Shown here in pieces: positions 11,334-28,260 of a stretch of 29,210 nt of DNA. Position 1 is the stretch's first letter. Each line of letters starts with the position of its first letter. Source of the DNA: Hypsibius dujardini (lineage: Eukaryota; Tardigrada; Eutardigrada; Parachela; Hypsibiidae); assembly GCA_001579985.1 (NCBI GenBank), contig LRSR01009373.1, positions 1 through 29,210 of the forward strand, read 5' to 3'. A model generated the notes under the pieces. That model worked only from the letters and a program-made list of their open reading frames with translations. It was not told the origin of the DNA and searched no databases. Position numbers and translations under genes: made by a program.

Positions 11334-12116
11334 CTTATGGTTGATGGGATTCACGGCCTACCCAATGTAATTTGTTGCTTGGTCATGAGGGTGGATGGTC
11401 GTCCCGGAAGGTTGACTGCTTAACCGGAAGCAATCGACGGTTAGTTCGGCTACCTCTCATTCCGGAAGGCTGACGATATATACTCGGAAAACCCATGTTC
11501 AGTCCAGAAATTTGACGGGTACGGGACCGGAGGGTGAACGGTGTACCCCGGAGACCGACGGTCAAGTTCGAAAGTTTGCCGGCCACTCCGGAAGGTTGGC
11601 GGTTGACCCTGAAGACTGACGATCAGTCCTCAGGTTAAGCTATCAAGGACTCACCAAATATTCTGGAGTACCCGGGAACCTTCCGGACTGACCGTCCGCC
11701 TTCGAGAGTACCCGGGAACCTTCCTGACTGACCGTCCGTCTTCGGGAGTATCCGGGAACCTTCCGGACTGACCGTCCGTCTTCGGGAGTACCCAGGAACC
11801 TTCCGGACTGACCGTCCGTCTTCGGGAGTACCCAGGAACCTTCCGGACTGGCCGTCCGTCTTCGGGAGTATCCAGGAACCTTCCTGACTGACCGTCCGCC
11901 TTCGGGAGTATCCGAGAACCTTCCTGACTGACCGTCCGCCTTCGGGATCCACCGTCAACCCTCCAGAGTTATTGGTAATTTTTTGGACTGGCCGTCGGTT
12001 TTGCAAATATACCTTGGATATTTCGGAATAACCGGTAACCTTCAAGACTGACCATCCACCCTCTTGACCAAGCAACAACTTATTGGTTAGGCCGTGACTC
12101 ATCCATCAACCATAAG
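11334..12116. mobile_element. Foldback-like inverted repeat, 783 bp
   Basis: The outer 67 bases at 11334-11400 (start CTTATGGTTGATGG) are the near-perfect reverse complement of 12050-12116, with a few substitutions and short indels. Inward, the left half carries degenerate CCGGAAGGTTGAC-type units and the right half the reverse complement, including a clean 40-bp array. No transposase frame is visible. The reverse frame over the array is an artefact of its 120-bp superperiod. The structure fits a non-autonomous foldback element. Confidence 0.75.
11666..11945. repeat. 40-bp tandem array, seven units
   Basis: Units start at 11666, 11706, 11746, 11786, 11826, 11866 and 11906 with GAGTA, each containing GAACCTTC and CTGACCGTCCG. 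They differ at 1-4 positions. An eighth, degenerate unit starts at 11946. Confidence 0.95.
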
Positions 12117-12711
12117 TACTGGCCGTTTGTTTGGAGTAGCCGTTAGTTTCCTGATTATACCGTCATTGCACGCTTTGTGTTCATAGCCGTTTTTGTTCTG
12201 TTGGGCTCAACGTTTCTTAGTTTTAAGTGTCCATCAAAAAAACGGTCACACACGTGATATCTGTGCATAAGTGTGAGTCCAGAAATAACTGCTGCCCAAC
12301 AGGAAGAGTTAACAAGAGATGTTGAGGCGTGGCCACTGGTCACAGTGCGTGCAAGCTCAATCTATCAATCAACTGATAGTCTGTAACTGAGAAAGAATAC
12401 AAAATGAAATCTGGGAGTTTAAACTTTGATTTAGTTTAGGCATTACGTAGGAGTTTTATGAGAAGTTAACGAAACCCCGAAGGAGATCACACGAAGTTAT
12501 TCTTCCCTTCTCTTTCTCAGCCACTCTCTCTAAATACCACTACTTTAAGGCATGCTTGCATTGCACGTAGACAAGTCTGCGCAGGGGAGCATACGTATCT
12601 CGGTCTTCTCCCCATTGTGTTCCACTATAATACATCCACGCTTACCGTATCACACAAATGTGCCAAAAGGTAATGGAAAATGTGTAGTATATGTATATAT
12701 GCATAGATCTT

Positions 12712-19788
<7,077 letters not shown>

Positions 19789-19989
19789 ACTCGATCTCTT
19801 TTCTTTAAAGAGTAAAGAATTTCCACCATGAAATATGTGACCGTCCGAAATCGGTAATAGTTCAGGTAAATGTGCCGAAAAAATAAAACATGCACGAACG
19901 AAACATTCTGAAGAAATATTTCCATCAGGGGGGAGGGGGAAATCGCCCCCCCCCCTTGCCCCAGGTGGGCGGAAAAGGCGGGGCTTCAT

Positions 19990-20393
19990 TGTTATTGAAG
20001 ATCTGGCGAATTTGCGTGTTGCATTGATCGATTGATCGGTCGGCTGATTGATTGATTGATTGATTGTTTATTTGTTTGACTGATTGATTGATTGATTGAT
20101 TGATTGTTTATTTGTTTGACTGATTGATTGATTGATTGATTGATAAGGTGATACCAAGATCTAAAAAATGTCATGGAAAACAACCTTCTGTCATGCAATA
20201 ATTGTTTCTTCTTTTCGACATATATTTTGAAGTCACTCGCAATAATCAAATCTGTAGCAGTCACTGTTGCTTGTCACGGTAACCAGGCATCGACCACAGA
20301 ACACAAAAAAGAGTGATCCGGCAGCCAGATAAAATTAATGACGCTTTAACAGCAGGAATAAAGCGAAAATGTTCTTAATTTGATGAGGACATT
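19990..20393. other. Spacer between INTS2 and HADH
   Basis: Contains TTGA repeats (about 20028-20142), including two copies of a ~45-bp block TTGTTTATTTGTTTGACTGA, and the 3' flank of HADH. No AATAAA is seen on the minus strand downstream of the HADH stop. No gene is supported. Confidence 0.7.
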
Positions 20394-20927
20394 CTACCGG
20401 CCAGATTTGGCCTGCTTCGCCTGCTGGGCTTTGTAGTCGTAGAAGCCGGATCCGCTCTTGCGACCAAGTTTGCCCTCGCCCACCAGTTTATTCAGCATCG
20501 GCGACGGGAAAAACAGCGGCTGGGCCTTGTCATTCTTATGCCAGCCTGAAAAGAAAAGTTAACAACATTAATCGTTTAGGCAGCCTTTTCTCAATGTGGA
20601 GAGTCGAGGAGACTGGATGGTCGCATGTACCATCGATGATCATCTTGCAGACATCCAGACCAACGAAATCAGCCAACTCCAACGGACCCATTGGGTAGCC
20701 TGTACGAGGGGAATGAACCCATTAACCAGTCAGATACTTGTTCAGATGGGACGATATAGTCGCCAAGATTCAAGTCAAGAACAAACGAACGGCCAGACAG
20801 ACTGGCAGATAGAGAGGCAGACCGACAGGCGCACACACAGACGCACAGACAAAGGCAGGCAGACAAGTACGTTGGCTTTGTCTGACAGACAGACATGCAT
20901 ATACAAAGTGACAGACAAGTAGCCAAG

Positions 20928-20968
<41 letters not shown>

Positions 20969-21710
20969 ATACAGACAGATAGACAGACTGACAGACAGGC
21001 AGGGAGGCAGGCAGGGAGGCAGGCAGAGAGGCAGACAGACCGATAGGCAGGCGGGCAAATAGACAAACAAAAAATCAAACGGACAGGCAGACAGTATAAT
21101 AGACCCAACAGAACAACATACAATCACGAGCAAGGCCAGTGGTATAGCATAGGCAGACGTCCAAAAGCTTAATTACCCGCTCCAAGCTTCATGGCCGTGT
21201 CAATGTCTTCCGCGCTAGCGTCGCCGCGTTCAAGCATTCGAACGGCCTCCATGATGTAAGGAACCAGGAGTCGGTTGACGATGAATCCGGGGGTATCCTA
21301 TAATAACATGAAACTTACGAACGGAAAATATGTTGCTGGAAAACAATCAGCCTTCCGGGACACTGGCAGGTAAAGCGTTCCCCTTTGAGTGTCAATATGC
21401 TTCAATTTATCTACCTTGCAGGCAACCGGAACTTTGCCGACTTTCTTGGCAAAATCGAACAAAGCGTCAAATGTGGCGTCGCTAGTGCCTTCAATTCGCA
21501 CAACCTACGGAAGATTCCAAGCACTGAGGAAACCGAAACAGACAAACATAAAATCTGGATGGACTTTCAGGCAGACGAAGATAAAGATCGCCAAACAAAA
21601 CAAATAAATTTAGGCAAATCTATAGACACTTAGGCAGACGAAGACAACAGCCGACAGACACGTACAAAAAAACAGACAAAATAAGAGAAGGACAAACAAA
21701 CAGTCAGATG

Positions 21711-21766
<56 letters not shown>

Positions 21767-24043
21767 TAATGACAGACAGATGGACAAAATACAGACAGGC
21801 AGACCATCAGACAGCGAAAAAACAGACAGTCAGAGATACAGACAGACAGATCTACAGAGAGATAGACAGACCGAGACACAACAAACAGGGAGATAAAAAT
21901 AGCAGACAGCAGAAAACAAAATTCACTAGTATACAGCTAGCATTACAATAAGGGTATTCAAAGTTCGCTTATTTGCAGCGTTTATTTCGCTATTTCAAAC
22001 TCACTAATCTTCCTGGTTTTGCACGTCCTTGCAACGGTGATACTAAGACACGCCCCCCTGGCTTACCTGAGGCTGTGTCACCTTCGCTAATCTCAACTGA
22101 CATGGACCACTCACAAGACAGATGCTCACAATTAGCGAACAGATAATTGAGAAAAGCAGCTCCTTGGCTGCTTTTCTCGCTTATCTTCAAAACCAGGGAG
22201 ATAAGCGAGTTTGAAATAGCGAATAAGCGAACTTTGAATACCATTAATAGAACCACAACCATTACCTCAACCAACTTCATCATCGGAACCTGTAAGGAAA
22301 AGAAACGTCTCCCAGATGTTCGGCGTTGATCAAGACAATCGAAGAGTCGGACTTACCGGGCTGAAAAAGTGAAGTCCGCCGAAGCGGTCCTGACGCTTGG
22401 TTGCAGCCGCAATGTCGGTAATGGACAGTGAAGACGTGTTGCTCGTGAAAATTGTATGGCTGAAAAACAAATGCACAACTCAAAAAAATACTGCAAACAG
22501 CAAAAGTTCTCTTTCTACTGTACTTGGAGGCCGCTTTGTCAAGACTGGTGAAGAGGGTCTTTTTCGTGTCCAAATTCTCCACGATCGCTTCGATAATCAA
22601 GTCGGCAAACTGCGCCGGCTGCTGGGCGTCGGTGGTGGTCTGGATAAGTTCCACCGCGGTCTTGACAAATTTGTCGGCCTTCTGAAAACGAGAACATACC
22701 TATCTATCAACCAACCAACCAATCATCCAACCAATTAAGCAAACAATAATCCAACCACTCATCCAATCCAACCAACCAACCAATCAATCAATCAAACAAA
22801 AATCATCCAACCAATCAACCATCCAATCCATCATCCAACCAACCAATCAATCAATCAAACAAAAATCATCCAACCAATCAGCCATCCAATCCATCAACCA
22901 ACCAAACATCCAACCAAAGAATCAATTAGTATCAATGGTGAGTTAAACTTAAAATACCACAAGTTAAATTATTACAACTACTATTTATGACCACAACAAA
23001 CTGCAAACTATATAAACCATTCTTTCTTCATAATAATTTAAATATCGCTGAATAAATTAGGCATTCAATTTCGGAAAAAATGCCTATCGTTAAAACCAAA
23101 AATAAATCTTAGAACTCCAAAAATAAACATATCAGAAGTTCAATGAGTCGTCATTTTCAGTAATCATTTAACTCAATAAGCTGTTCACCGGACATCGGAG
23201 AATCCAAAACCTCTCCAGTCCACAAGGAAACAAAAAACGGCATTAGAACCCGTCAGTCACACCAATCAACCAATCAATCCTTGGGCCAATCAACCAATCA
23301 ATCCTTGGGCCAATCAACCAATCAATCCTTGGGCCAATCAACCAATCAATCCTTGGGCCAATCACCAATCAATCCTTGGGCCAATCAACCAATCAATCCT
23401 TGGACCAATCAACCAATCAATCATTGAGATAATCAACCAATCAATCATTGGGATAATCAACCAATCATTGGGACAATCAACCAATCAATTATTGGGCTAC
23501 TTGATAAGTATGGCATAGTGTCGTTTAAATATATTTAAACGATATTTTAAAGTCAAACATTTTTTTAAACGTTGACAATACTGGTATGGCAAGTCCCTAA
23601 ATAATAAGTTTGATAATCAAGCAATCAAACGAAGGACCGAGCGAAGTGGTCGAAATAACTTACTTCCTTGTCTTCGCCGAACTGCTTCCTCGCCACTTTG
23701 CCCAGACTCGATTCAATGCCGGAGACGGCCTTCTTCAACACATCCTGCGATTGATCCACCAGAGTCACCTTCATCCCTGCCGCGGCGGTGATCTTAAAGG
23801 AGAAGAACAAACATTTATGATTGGTATATTATGACTGCAGTGAAGCACAGTGTGTGCAGTCATAATATACGGGTGAGTCTAAAAAGCAGCACCAATTGGT
23901 CGTGACAGTAAAGTATCGCCTTCCTTCCGGTGGTGTACCTGCGCAATTCCCGATCCCATCAACCCGCCGCCGATCACCAGGACATGGTTGATGGCCGCCT
24001 TCTTGGAGTAATGACGCACCGGTTGCAGAAAGACGCTAGCCAT
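20394..24043 (-). CDS. HADH: Hydroxyacyl-CoA dehydrogenase (short-chain L-3-hydroxyacyl-CoA), mitochondrial; complete, 9 exons
   Basis: Oxidises L-3-hydroxyacyl-CoA to 3-ketoacyl-CoA with NAD+, the third step of mitochondrial beta-oxidation. Exons: 24043-23939, 23792-23664, 22681-22524, 22459-22357, 22289-22266, 21504-21415, 21297-21177, 20699-20631, 20545-20394 (TAG). Total 316 residues, against 314 in human. Residues 1-18 look like a matrix-targeting presequence (Arg, Lys and Ser, no acid). The NAD-binding Rossmann motif is [22 protein letters not shown]-like [10 protein letters not shown] and [12 protein letters not shown] follow. The catalytic His is in GLHFFSP and its partner Glu in the microexon VPMMKLVE. 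The C-terminal dimer domain carries [37 protein letters not shown] and [14 protein letters not shown]. All key residues are present, so it should be active. ATG 24043 has a good context (AAAATGG). Confidence 0.96.
20790..21095. repeat. CAGA/CAGG tract, HADH intron 7
   Basis: Mixed tract with a pure CAGG run at about 20928-20966. It makes up most of the 477-bp intron (20700-21176). Confidence 0.92.
21620..21890. repeat. CAGA tract, HADH intron 5
   Basis: CAGA on the plus strand with a pure core at about 21712-21764. It neighbours the inverted-repeat element 21953-22242 in the same intron. Confidence 0.92.
21953..22242. mobile_element. MITE-like element with ~55-bp terminal inverted repeats, HADH intron 5
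   Basis: The left end GGTATTCAAAGTTCGCTTAT (21953 on) is the reverse complement of the right end (to 22242). Pairing continues through GCTATTTCAAACTC and CTGGTTTTG (to about 22023 and 22189). The left arm carries a ~14-bp insertion. A perfect 11-bp hairpin GAGAAAAGCAG/CTGCTTTTCTC lies at about 22149-22178. It is 290 bp long with no coding frame, and I could not identify a target-site duplication. Confidence 0.82.
22266..22289 (-). CDS. HADH: HADH 24-nt microexon carrying the catalytic glutamate
   Basis: Eight codons (VPMMKLVE) lie between a CTTACAG acceptor and a GAG|GTAATG donor. They join in phase 0 to HFFSP before and VVRIEGT after, restoring the family motif HFF-x-PVP-x-MKLVEV. The last residue is the Glu of the His-Glu catalytic pair, so skipping this exon would keep the frame but should destroy activity. 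Confidence 0.92.
22700..22920. repeat. CCAA/TCAA low-complexity tract with a ~60-bp duplication
   Basis: Built from CAACCAATCAATC-like units. The block AAACAAAAATCATCCAACCA occurs twice, near 22794 and 22857. Confidence 0.85.
23262..23503. repeat. 24-bp tandem array, about ten units
   Basis: The unit is CAACCAATCAATCCTTGGG plus CCAAT. One unit has lost a base (23361-23368 region), and the last ones drift to CATTGAGATAAT and CATTGGGATAAT. Confidence 0.93.
23824..23870. other. Perfect 16-bp inverted repeat in HADH intron 1
   Basis: GTATATTATGACTGCA at 23824-23839 is the exact reverse complement of 23855-23870, with a 15-base loop. It sits in a 146-bp intron and could fold in the pre-mRNA. Confidence 0.9.
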
Positions 24044-24084
24044 TTTGATTACTTTTTTCCCCCGATGAAGACGCCGGAAAAAGT

Positions 24085-24160
24085 CTGCAAATAAGCAGTG
24101 AAACATTAAATAAAATAGGCATACAGTAAGGAATTCTGCAAAATAAATCCGATAACGCAC
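24085..24160 (-). other. Probable 5'-UTR intron of HADH (or trans-splice acceptor)
   Basis: A donor CGCAG|GTGCGT (exon end 24161) and an acceptor TTTGCAG|AC (exon start 24084) bracket 76 bp, 41 bp upstream of the HADH start. Size and signals fit the short introns seen elsewhere in the window. If the organism uses spliced leaders, the same acceptor could take a leader instead; the sequence alone cannot separate these. Confidence 0.45.
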
Positions 24161-24418
24161 CTGCGTGGAATGAGACTCGAGGCAGCAATTAAGTTCAACT
24201 GGGATGACGATGGAAAATAATTAGCAGCCGGAAATGGGGTGAAGAAGAAGTGTCTGTCTGTGATATTAAACTCATGCACACACGTAGCTAAAATGCTGGC
24301 CTAACCGATTCAAGCTGTTTGACTCGAAAAATGCATTTCATCCATTTACTGATCGGTTAACCGACTTGACTCTGTTAGTTATGCATTCTAGCCGCTCAAT
24401 ACCATTACGTTTACAGAA

Positions 24419-24505
24419 GGCCAGAATGCTAGATTATCTGAGTTAGAGGCACTCGGATATGACAACTGAGTATGACTCTAACTTGGTTAGTCTAGCATTC
24501 TGGCC
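24419..24505. mobile_element. 87-bp palindromic (MITE-like) element
   Basis: GGCCAGAATGCTAGA at 24419 and its reverse complement ending at 24505 form ~30-bp arms, continuing with imperfect pairing to GTTAGAG/CTCTAAC. Related fragments lie just upstream (ATGCTGGCCTAAC near 24291, GCATTCTAGCC near 24383), so the family may be clustered here. Confidence 0.75.
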
Positions 24506-24769
24506 ATGTTTGTACGTATGTATTACGCGGTACCTGGGCTTTAACAGCTGATCAGCCGTGCGTCACTGTGACACTGATAGCCATCGATCAGTTGATTGAT
24601 TGATAAAGGGAAAAGCTTTTCTAACGATTCCGGCTATCCCTACCCAGTACCAACCACCCTTATCAAACTGAATTTCATTAGGGAGACGGCCGGATAGACG
24701 AAACGAATCGGCAGAAAGGCATACAGTCAGCTATACATCGATGCACAGACCGTACGAAGACTGATGTGC

Positions 24770-24927
24770 GGACAGTGAAACAGACAGACAATGGGATACA
24801 GACAGACAAATATGCAGTGAAACAAGCCGACGACCCAACAGTGAGGCATACAAACAGAAAGGTAGATAGGCAGAGAGACAGACAGGCAAATAGGCACACG
24901 AGCAAACATAAAGATAGATAGACAGAT

Positions 24928-24968
<41 letters not shown>

Positions 24969-25010
24969 GGGACAGACAGATAGACAGGCAGGCAGGCAGA
25001 CAGAAAGATG
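24770..25010. repeat. CAGA tract, intergenic
   Basis: Degenerate CAGA/CAGG with a pure core at about 24934-24968. It is one of the few such tracts outside an intron. Confidence 0.9.
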
Positions 25011-25395
25011 GGAAATGAGTTAAAACCTATGATCAGATATAGTACTCGTCCGACAAACACGCAACCGATGTTAACAGACCGGATAGCAGACTAAATGTTC
25101 AAATGCTCGCAAAATGCGGTTTACATTCACCGGCATTTTGAAAATCTGACCTAATAATCAGTATGGATGCGAAATCGTAAACATTACTAGCACAAAAAAT
25201 GGCAAAAACGTTAGAACAAATAACACAGAAAGCTACGAACACGGAACTCTAACAACACCCACAGCAAAAAAGGGACGTATGCAACAGACCGCAGCACCTC
25301 GCACGCCGGTAAACTAAAGTACGTGACAGAAGGACAGGTCCACTGAGGATACTCCCATTGGCAAATGCCTTAAACTGAGAGCCACAACCGGTCAA

Positions 25396-25696
25396 TCAAG
25401 GGGGACCGCCACCCATGAGACGGTAGAACCTGTCCGTTTCAAAGTCGAACTTGAACGGCGTCGGTCGCGGAAGTGCAATATCTCCCCGCGTCAAAATGTA
25501 CGCGGCGAACTTCAGCAGTGTGAAGTAGTCCTGCCCGTTAACGACCTTTTGCGGCGAGACTTCGGCTGGCTCAGTCACGACTTCAAAATCACCCCATTCG
25601 CTCCTAGAGACAACACATAATCATAAGAAACCATAATAGGCAAGCAATGTTTCAGGTAAAACATACGTCTGTCACAGTGTCTGACCGTCTGACCGT

Positions 25697-25755
<59 letters not shown>

Positions 25756-25815
25756 CCAGTGAAGGTTTGTCAGACTGAATAATTTTATGTCTGTCTATCT
25801 GGCCGTCTACCTGCC

Positions 25816-25875
<60 letters not shown>

Positions 25876-27726
25876 CATTTGCATGTCTCTTTCGTCTGCC
25901 TGCCTGAAAACTTCCCACTCACGAGATTCGATGAATGGCAGGGCTAGGCAACGACTCTGCCCGGACAAAGCCCAACCACCGTTGATCCTTCATCAGCACG
26001 GTCGCACAGTCCTCCACCCACTCCCGCACCGCGTCTAACCGCGAAGCCTCCACGCTATTTCGCAGCGCATCAAACACCGAGTTGGCCGGATTGAGTTCCA
26101 CCTGTCGGACCGCGTGGAGCAAATCGACTGTCGGACCACTGCCTGTTCGCCGACGACAACGCCGATGAGGTTTCATCGGTTCCTGCACATAATCATAGGG
26201 AAAACATCCTTAACACTATCAATAAACTCAAGTAATATTTGTACTGTAGTAAGTAAAAATTGCCGTCGCACCTACCTGTGCAACGCCGTTCCGCATCTCT
26301 GGCACGTCCAGCATGCCGAAGACAATCTGCGACGCGGACACAGTCAGACTGTAGGGGACGCCGCGGAAGAAGACATTCCAGTCGTCGATGCACTCTTTCA
26401 GATACAACCCGCGGAGATCTAGTGTGACGAGATTCGGGCAGCGGTCTGCGAACTTGCGCAGCACCCGGGACGCCTCCCCGTCCATCTCCTTGCGCTGGTA
26501 GAAGAGGCCGTTGTAGGTGATGGAGAGTGTGCGCGGGAGTGTGAAGCTCCAGAGCTGCCGCGGTCGGTACACTTCCGCGACAAAGTCGTGCGTTCCGATG
26601 AGCGACTGTGAGTCGAGCCAGACGCTTTCTTGCAGGTCCGACAGGTTGAGGACGGCGCGCCAATACTTGCAGACCCTAGAAAATGGAAAATACATACACT
26701 TGAATATCAGACACATGTCATTGATTGATTGATTAATTACTTAATCGGCAGTCAATCGCTCAATCAAGCAACGGCCATTAATGCTACATTTATTACATTC
26801 ACGAAATAACCTTCACGTGCAACAACAAAATCGTCAGAATTTGAGTCTAAATTTTTTCTACTGATGAAGCTACAAAAATTGAGAGGTAGATCTAGTACAG
26901 CTGTACAGGGTTCATTCACTGTGAATAGCTGAGTGGTAAAAGATTCAAAAACTAGACTTTATCGAAATGGCTGTACCCAAACTCATCCACCAGACTTGTC
27001 ACAATTCCTCATGAAATTGCTTCCGAGGTGTGTAACAAAAAAGCCGAAATGTTTCAGTACACGGTATGGGTATACTACATCCCATAAATAAAGCGAAAGT
27101 AAGATTACCCAAACAACTGATTGATTGATTGATTGATTGGCTCATCGGCAATAAAATTACTATTATTCCGACTGATTGATTGATTAAGCAATATCGGCAA
27201 ACTGTTTTGGTCTTTCCTCATCCAAGCACTTTGAGAATCCCGTCAGTACTAACTTTCGCAATTTCTGTTGCGTTAAAAAATCCGCATGTTGCAGTAGAAT
27301 CATCAGGATTTCCAGCGATAGCATGGCAAAAATAGTAGACTTCCTCGTTGCGTGTCGTTCGTCCTTTTCCGGCTGCAGATGCGGCGCCGTCACAACACCA
27401 TTTCCGTCCACTACAACGGCAGACGGTAAATCCAGATAATCCATGCTTTCGGCCTGCTGGGAGGTGGACGGTTCGAGGGCTAGCAGATCGGTGGGAACTT
27501 TTTGTTGCATTGTTAGTGCAGAAAATGTCGCATTATTGTGGTCAATGCCGCTGTGGTTGCTGCGAGCGAGGTAATTGGCTTTGCCCACACGGCGAACTGC
27601 ATTTTTATTCATCACTGGGACATTAATTTCTCGTGGCTGGTCGCCAGGCAATGACGAAAACACCGGGCCGGCAGGAGAGCTAGAAAAACCACAACAAAAC
27701 ATTCGAAATCGAGGTCGGATGTGCAT
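25396..27726 (-). CDS. F-box domain protein, orthologue not recognised; 4 exons
   Basis: Probable substrate adaptor of an SCF (Skp1-Cullin-F-box) ubiquitin ligase. Exons: 27726-27254, 26675-26276, 26182-25923, 25603-25396 (TGA), giving 446 residues with all phases agreeing. The F-box is split by intron 1: LSLEILMILLQHADFLTQQ plus LRKVCKYWRAVLN, roughly residues 135-170, with the usual leucines and the C-x-x-W core. Upstream is about 130 residues of polar, probably disordered sequence. Downstream, KFADRCPNLVTLDLRGLYL resembles a degenerate leucine-rich repeat. The C-terminal part is helical-looking (DAVREWVEDCATVLMKDQRW) and ends in FYRLMGGGPP. I recognise no FBXO/FBXL family by its C-terminal half. 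The start at 27726 has an in-frame stop two codons upstream; ATG 27702 is an alternative, and a TTTTTCTAG at about 27680 could instead be an acceptor from an upstream exon. Confidence 0.75.
25675..25905. repeat. TGCC and TCTG tracts, F-box gene intron 3
   Basis: A pure TGCC run (about 25698-25756) and a TCTG run (about 25816-25874) on the plus strand, separated by ~60 bp of unique sequence. Confidence 0.94.
26676..27253. other. F-box gene intron 1, no gene seen
   Basis: 578 bp, AT-rich, with TTGA repeats near 26719-26740, 27117-27140 and 27172-27186. It splits the F-box coding sequence. Confidence 0.75.
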
Positions 27727-27909
27727 TTTTTATGTGCGCACAAATGTGCAGTGCGCAGATCGACACAACTGGCCTAATTCAACCAATCAACTGATAAGCT
27801 TGAGCTACTTCCGTCAGTTGGTCTGGATCGTAGGCAATTTCAGGCGAGCTGGTAGGCAGTTTGAGAACCTTTAAACTTAATCACCATCCCGAAATTCGGC
27901 TGGAAAATT

Positions 27910-28260
27910 GAGATCGTGTGATGCGAGAAACATACGGCCCCGCCAGACTGAAATCCGGTGTGCAATTTCGATTTTGCGCAATGCACATTGTGCACCCAAT
28001 GTGCCTTTCATCATTTTGCCCCAATCAAGCTATCAATCGATTCCGGGGTCATAAATTAAGAGCGCATTTTCTATGACGTCTGGGGAGATCGTGTGATACG
28101 AAAAACATACGGCCCCGCCAGACTGAAATCCGGTGTGCAATTTTGATTTTGCGCAATGCACATTGTGCACCCAATGTGCCTTTCATCATTTTGCCCCAAT
28201 CAAGCTATCAATCGATTACGGGCCTATTAATTAATGGCGCATTTTCTATGCCGTCGGGGA
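27910..28260. repeat. 175-bp direct tandem duplication
   Basis: Copy 1 at 27910-28084, copy 2 at 28085-28260. Both read GAGATCGTGTGAT, ACATACGGCCCCGCCAGACT, GCGCAATGCACATTGTGCAC, ATCAAGCTATCAATCGATT and GCGCATTTTCTATG. Only scattered differences, so the event looks recent. Confidence 0.95.

Larger units (their letters stand above)
10658..12711. other. Intergenic region between DMXL start and INTS2 end
   Basis: Holds the DMXL 5' flank, a tandem duplication (10941-11172), a large inverted repeat (11334-12116) with a 40-bp tandem array inside, and about 550 bp of unremarkable sequence before the INTS2 stop. A TGACGTCG (10819-10826) resembles a CRE half-consensus 160 bp upstream of the DMXL ATG; this is weak evidence. 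No coding sequence is supported. Confidence 0.75.
22682..23663. other. HADH intron 2, no gene seen
   Basis: 982 bp holding CCAA/TCAA-rich sequence (22700-22920), AT-rich unique sequence, a 24-bp tandem array (23262-23503) and a perfect 20-bp palindrome at 23522-23541. Confidence 0.8.
24044..25395. other. Intergenic region between HADH start and F-box gene end
   Basis: Contains the HADH 5' flank with a probable UTR intron, an 87-bp palindromic element (24419-24505), a CAGA tract (about 24770-25010) and about 370 bp of unique sequence before the F-box stop. No gene is supported. Confidence 0.75.

Noticed and set aside
11666-11945. CRISPR-like regular array
   Set aside because: Units are contiguous 40-bp copies without unique spacers, in an intron-bearing nuclear genome. 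This is a minisatellite.
11635-12102. 155-codon minus-strand frame with Gly-Tyr-Ser / Arg-Ser-Val-Arg-Lys-Val repeats
   Set aside because: Produced by the 40-bp tandem array (120-bp superperiod) inside the inverted repeat. No family resemblance and no initiation context.
12155-12343. 62-codon minus frame between INTS2 and the inverted repeat
   Set aside because: Reads as plausible protein but matches no transposase or other family I know, and has no partner frames.
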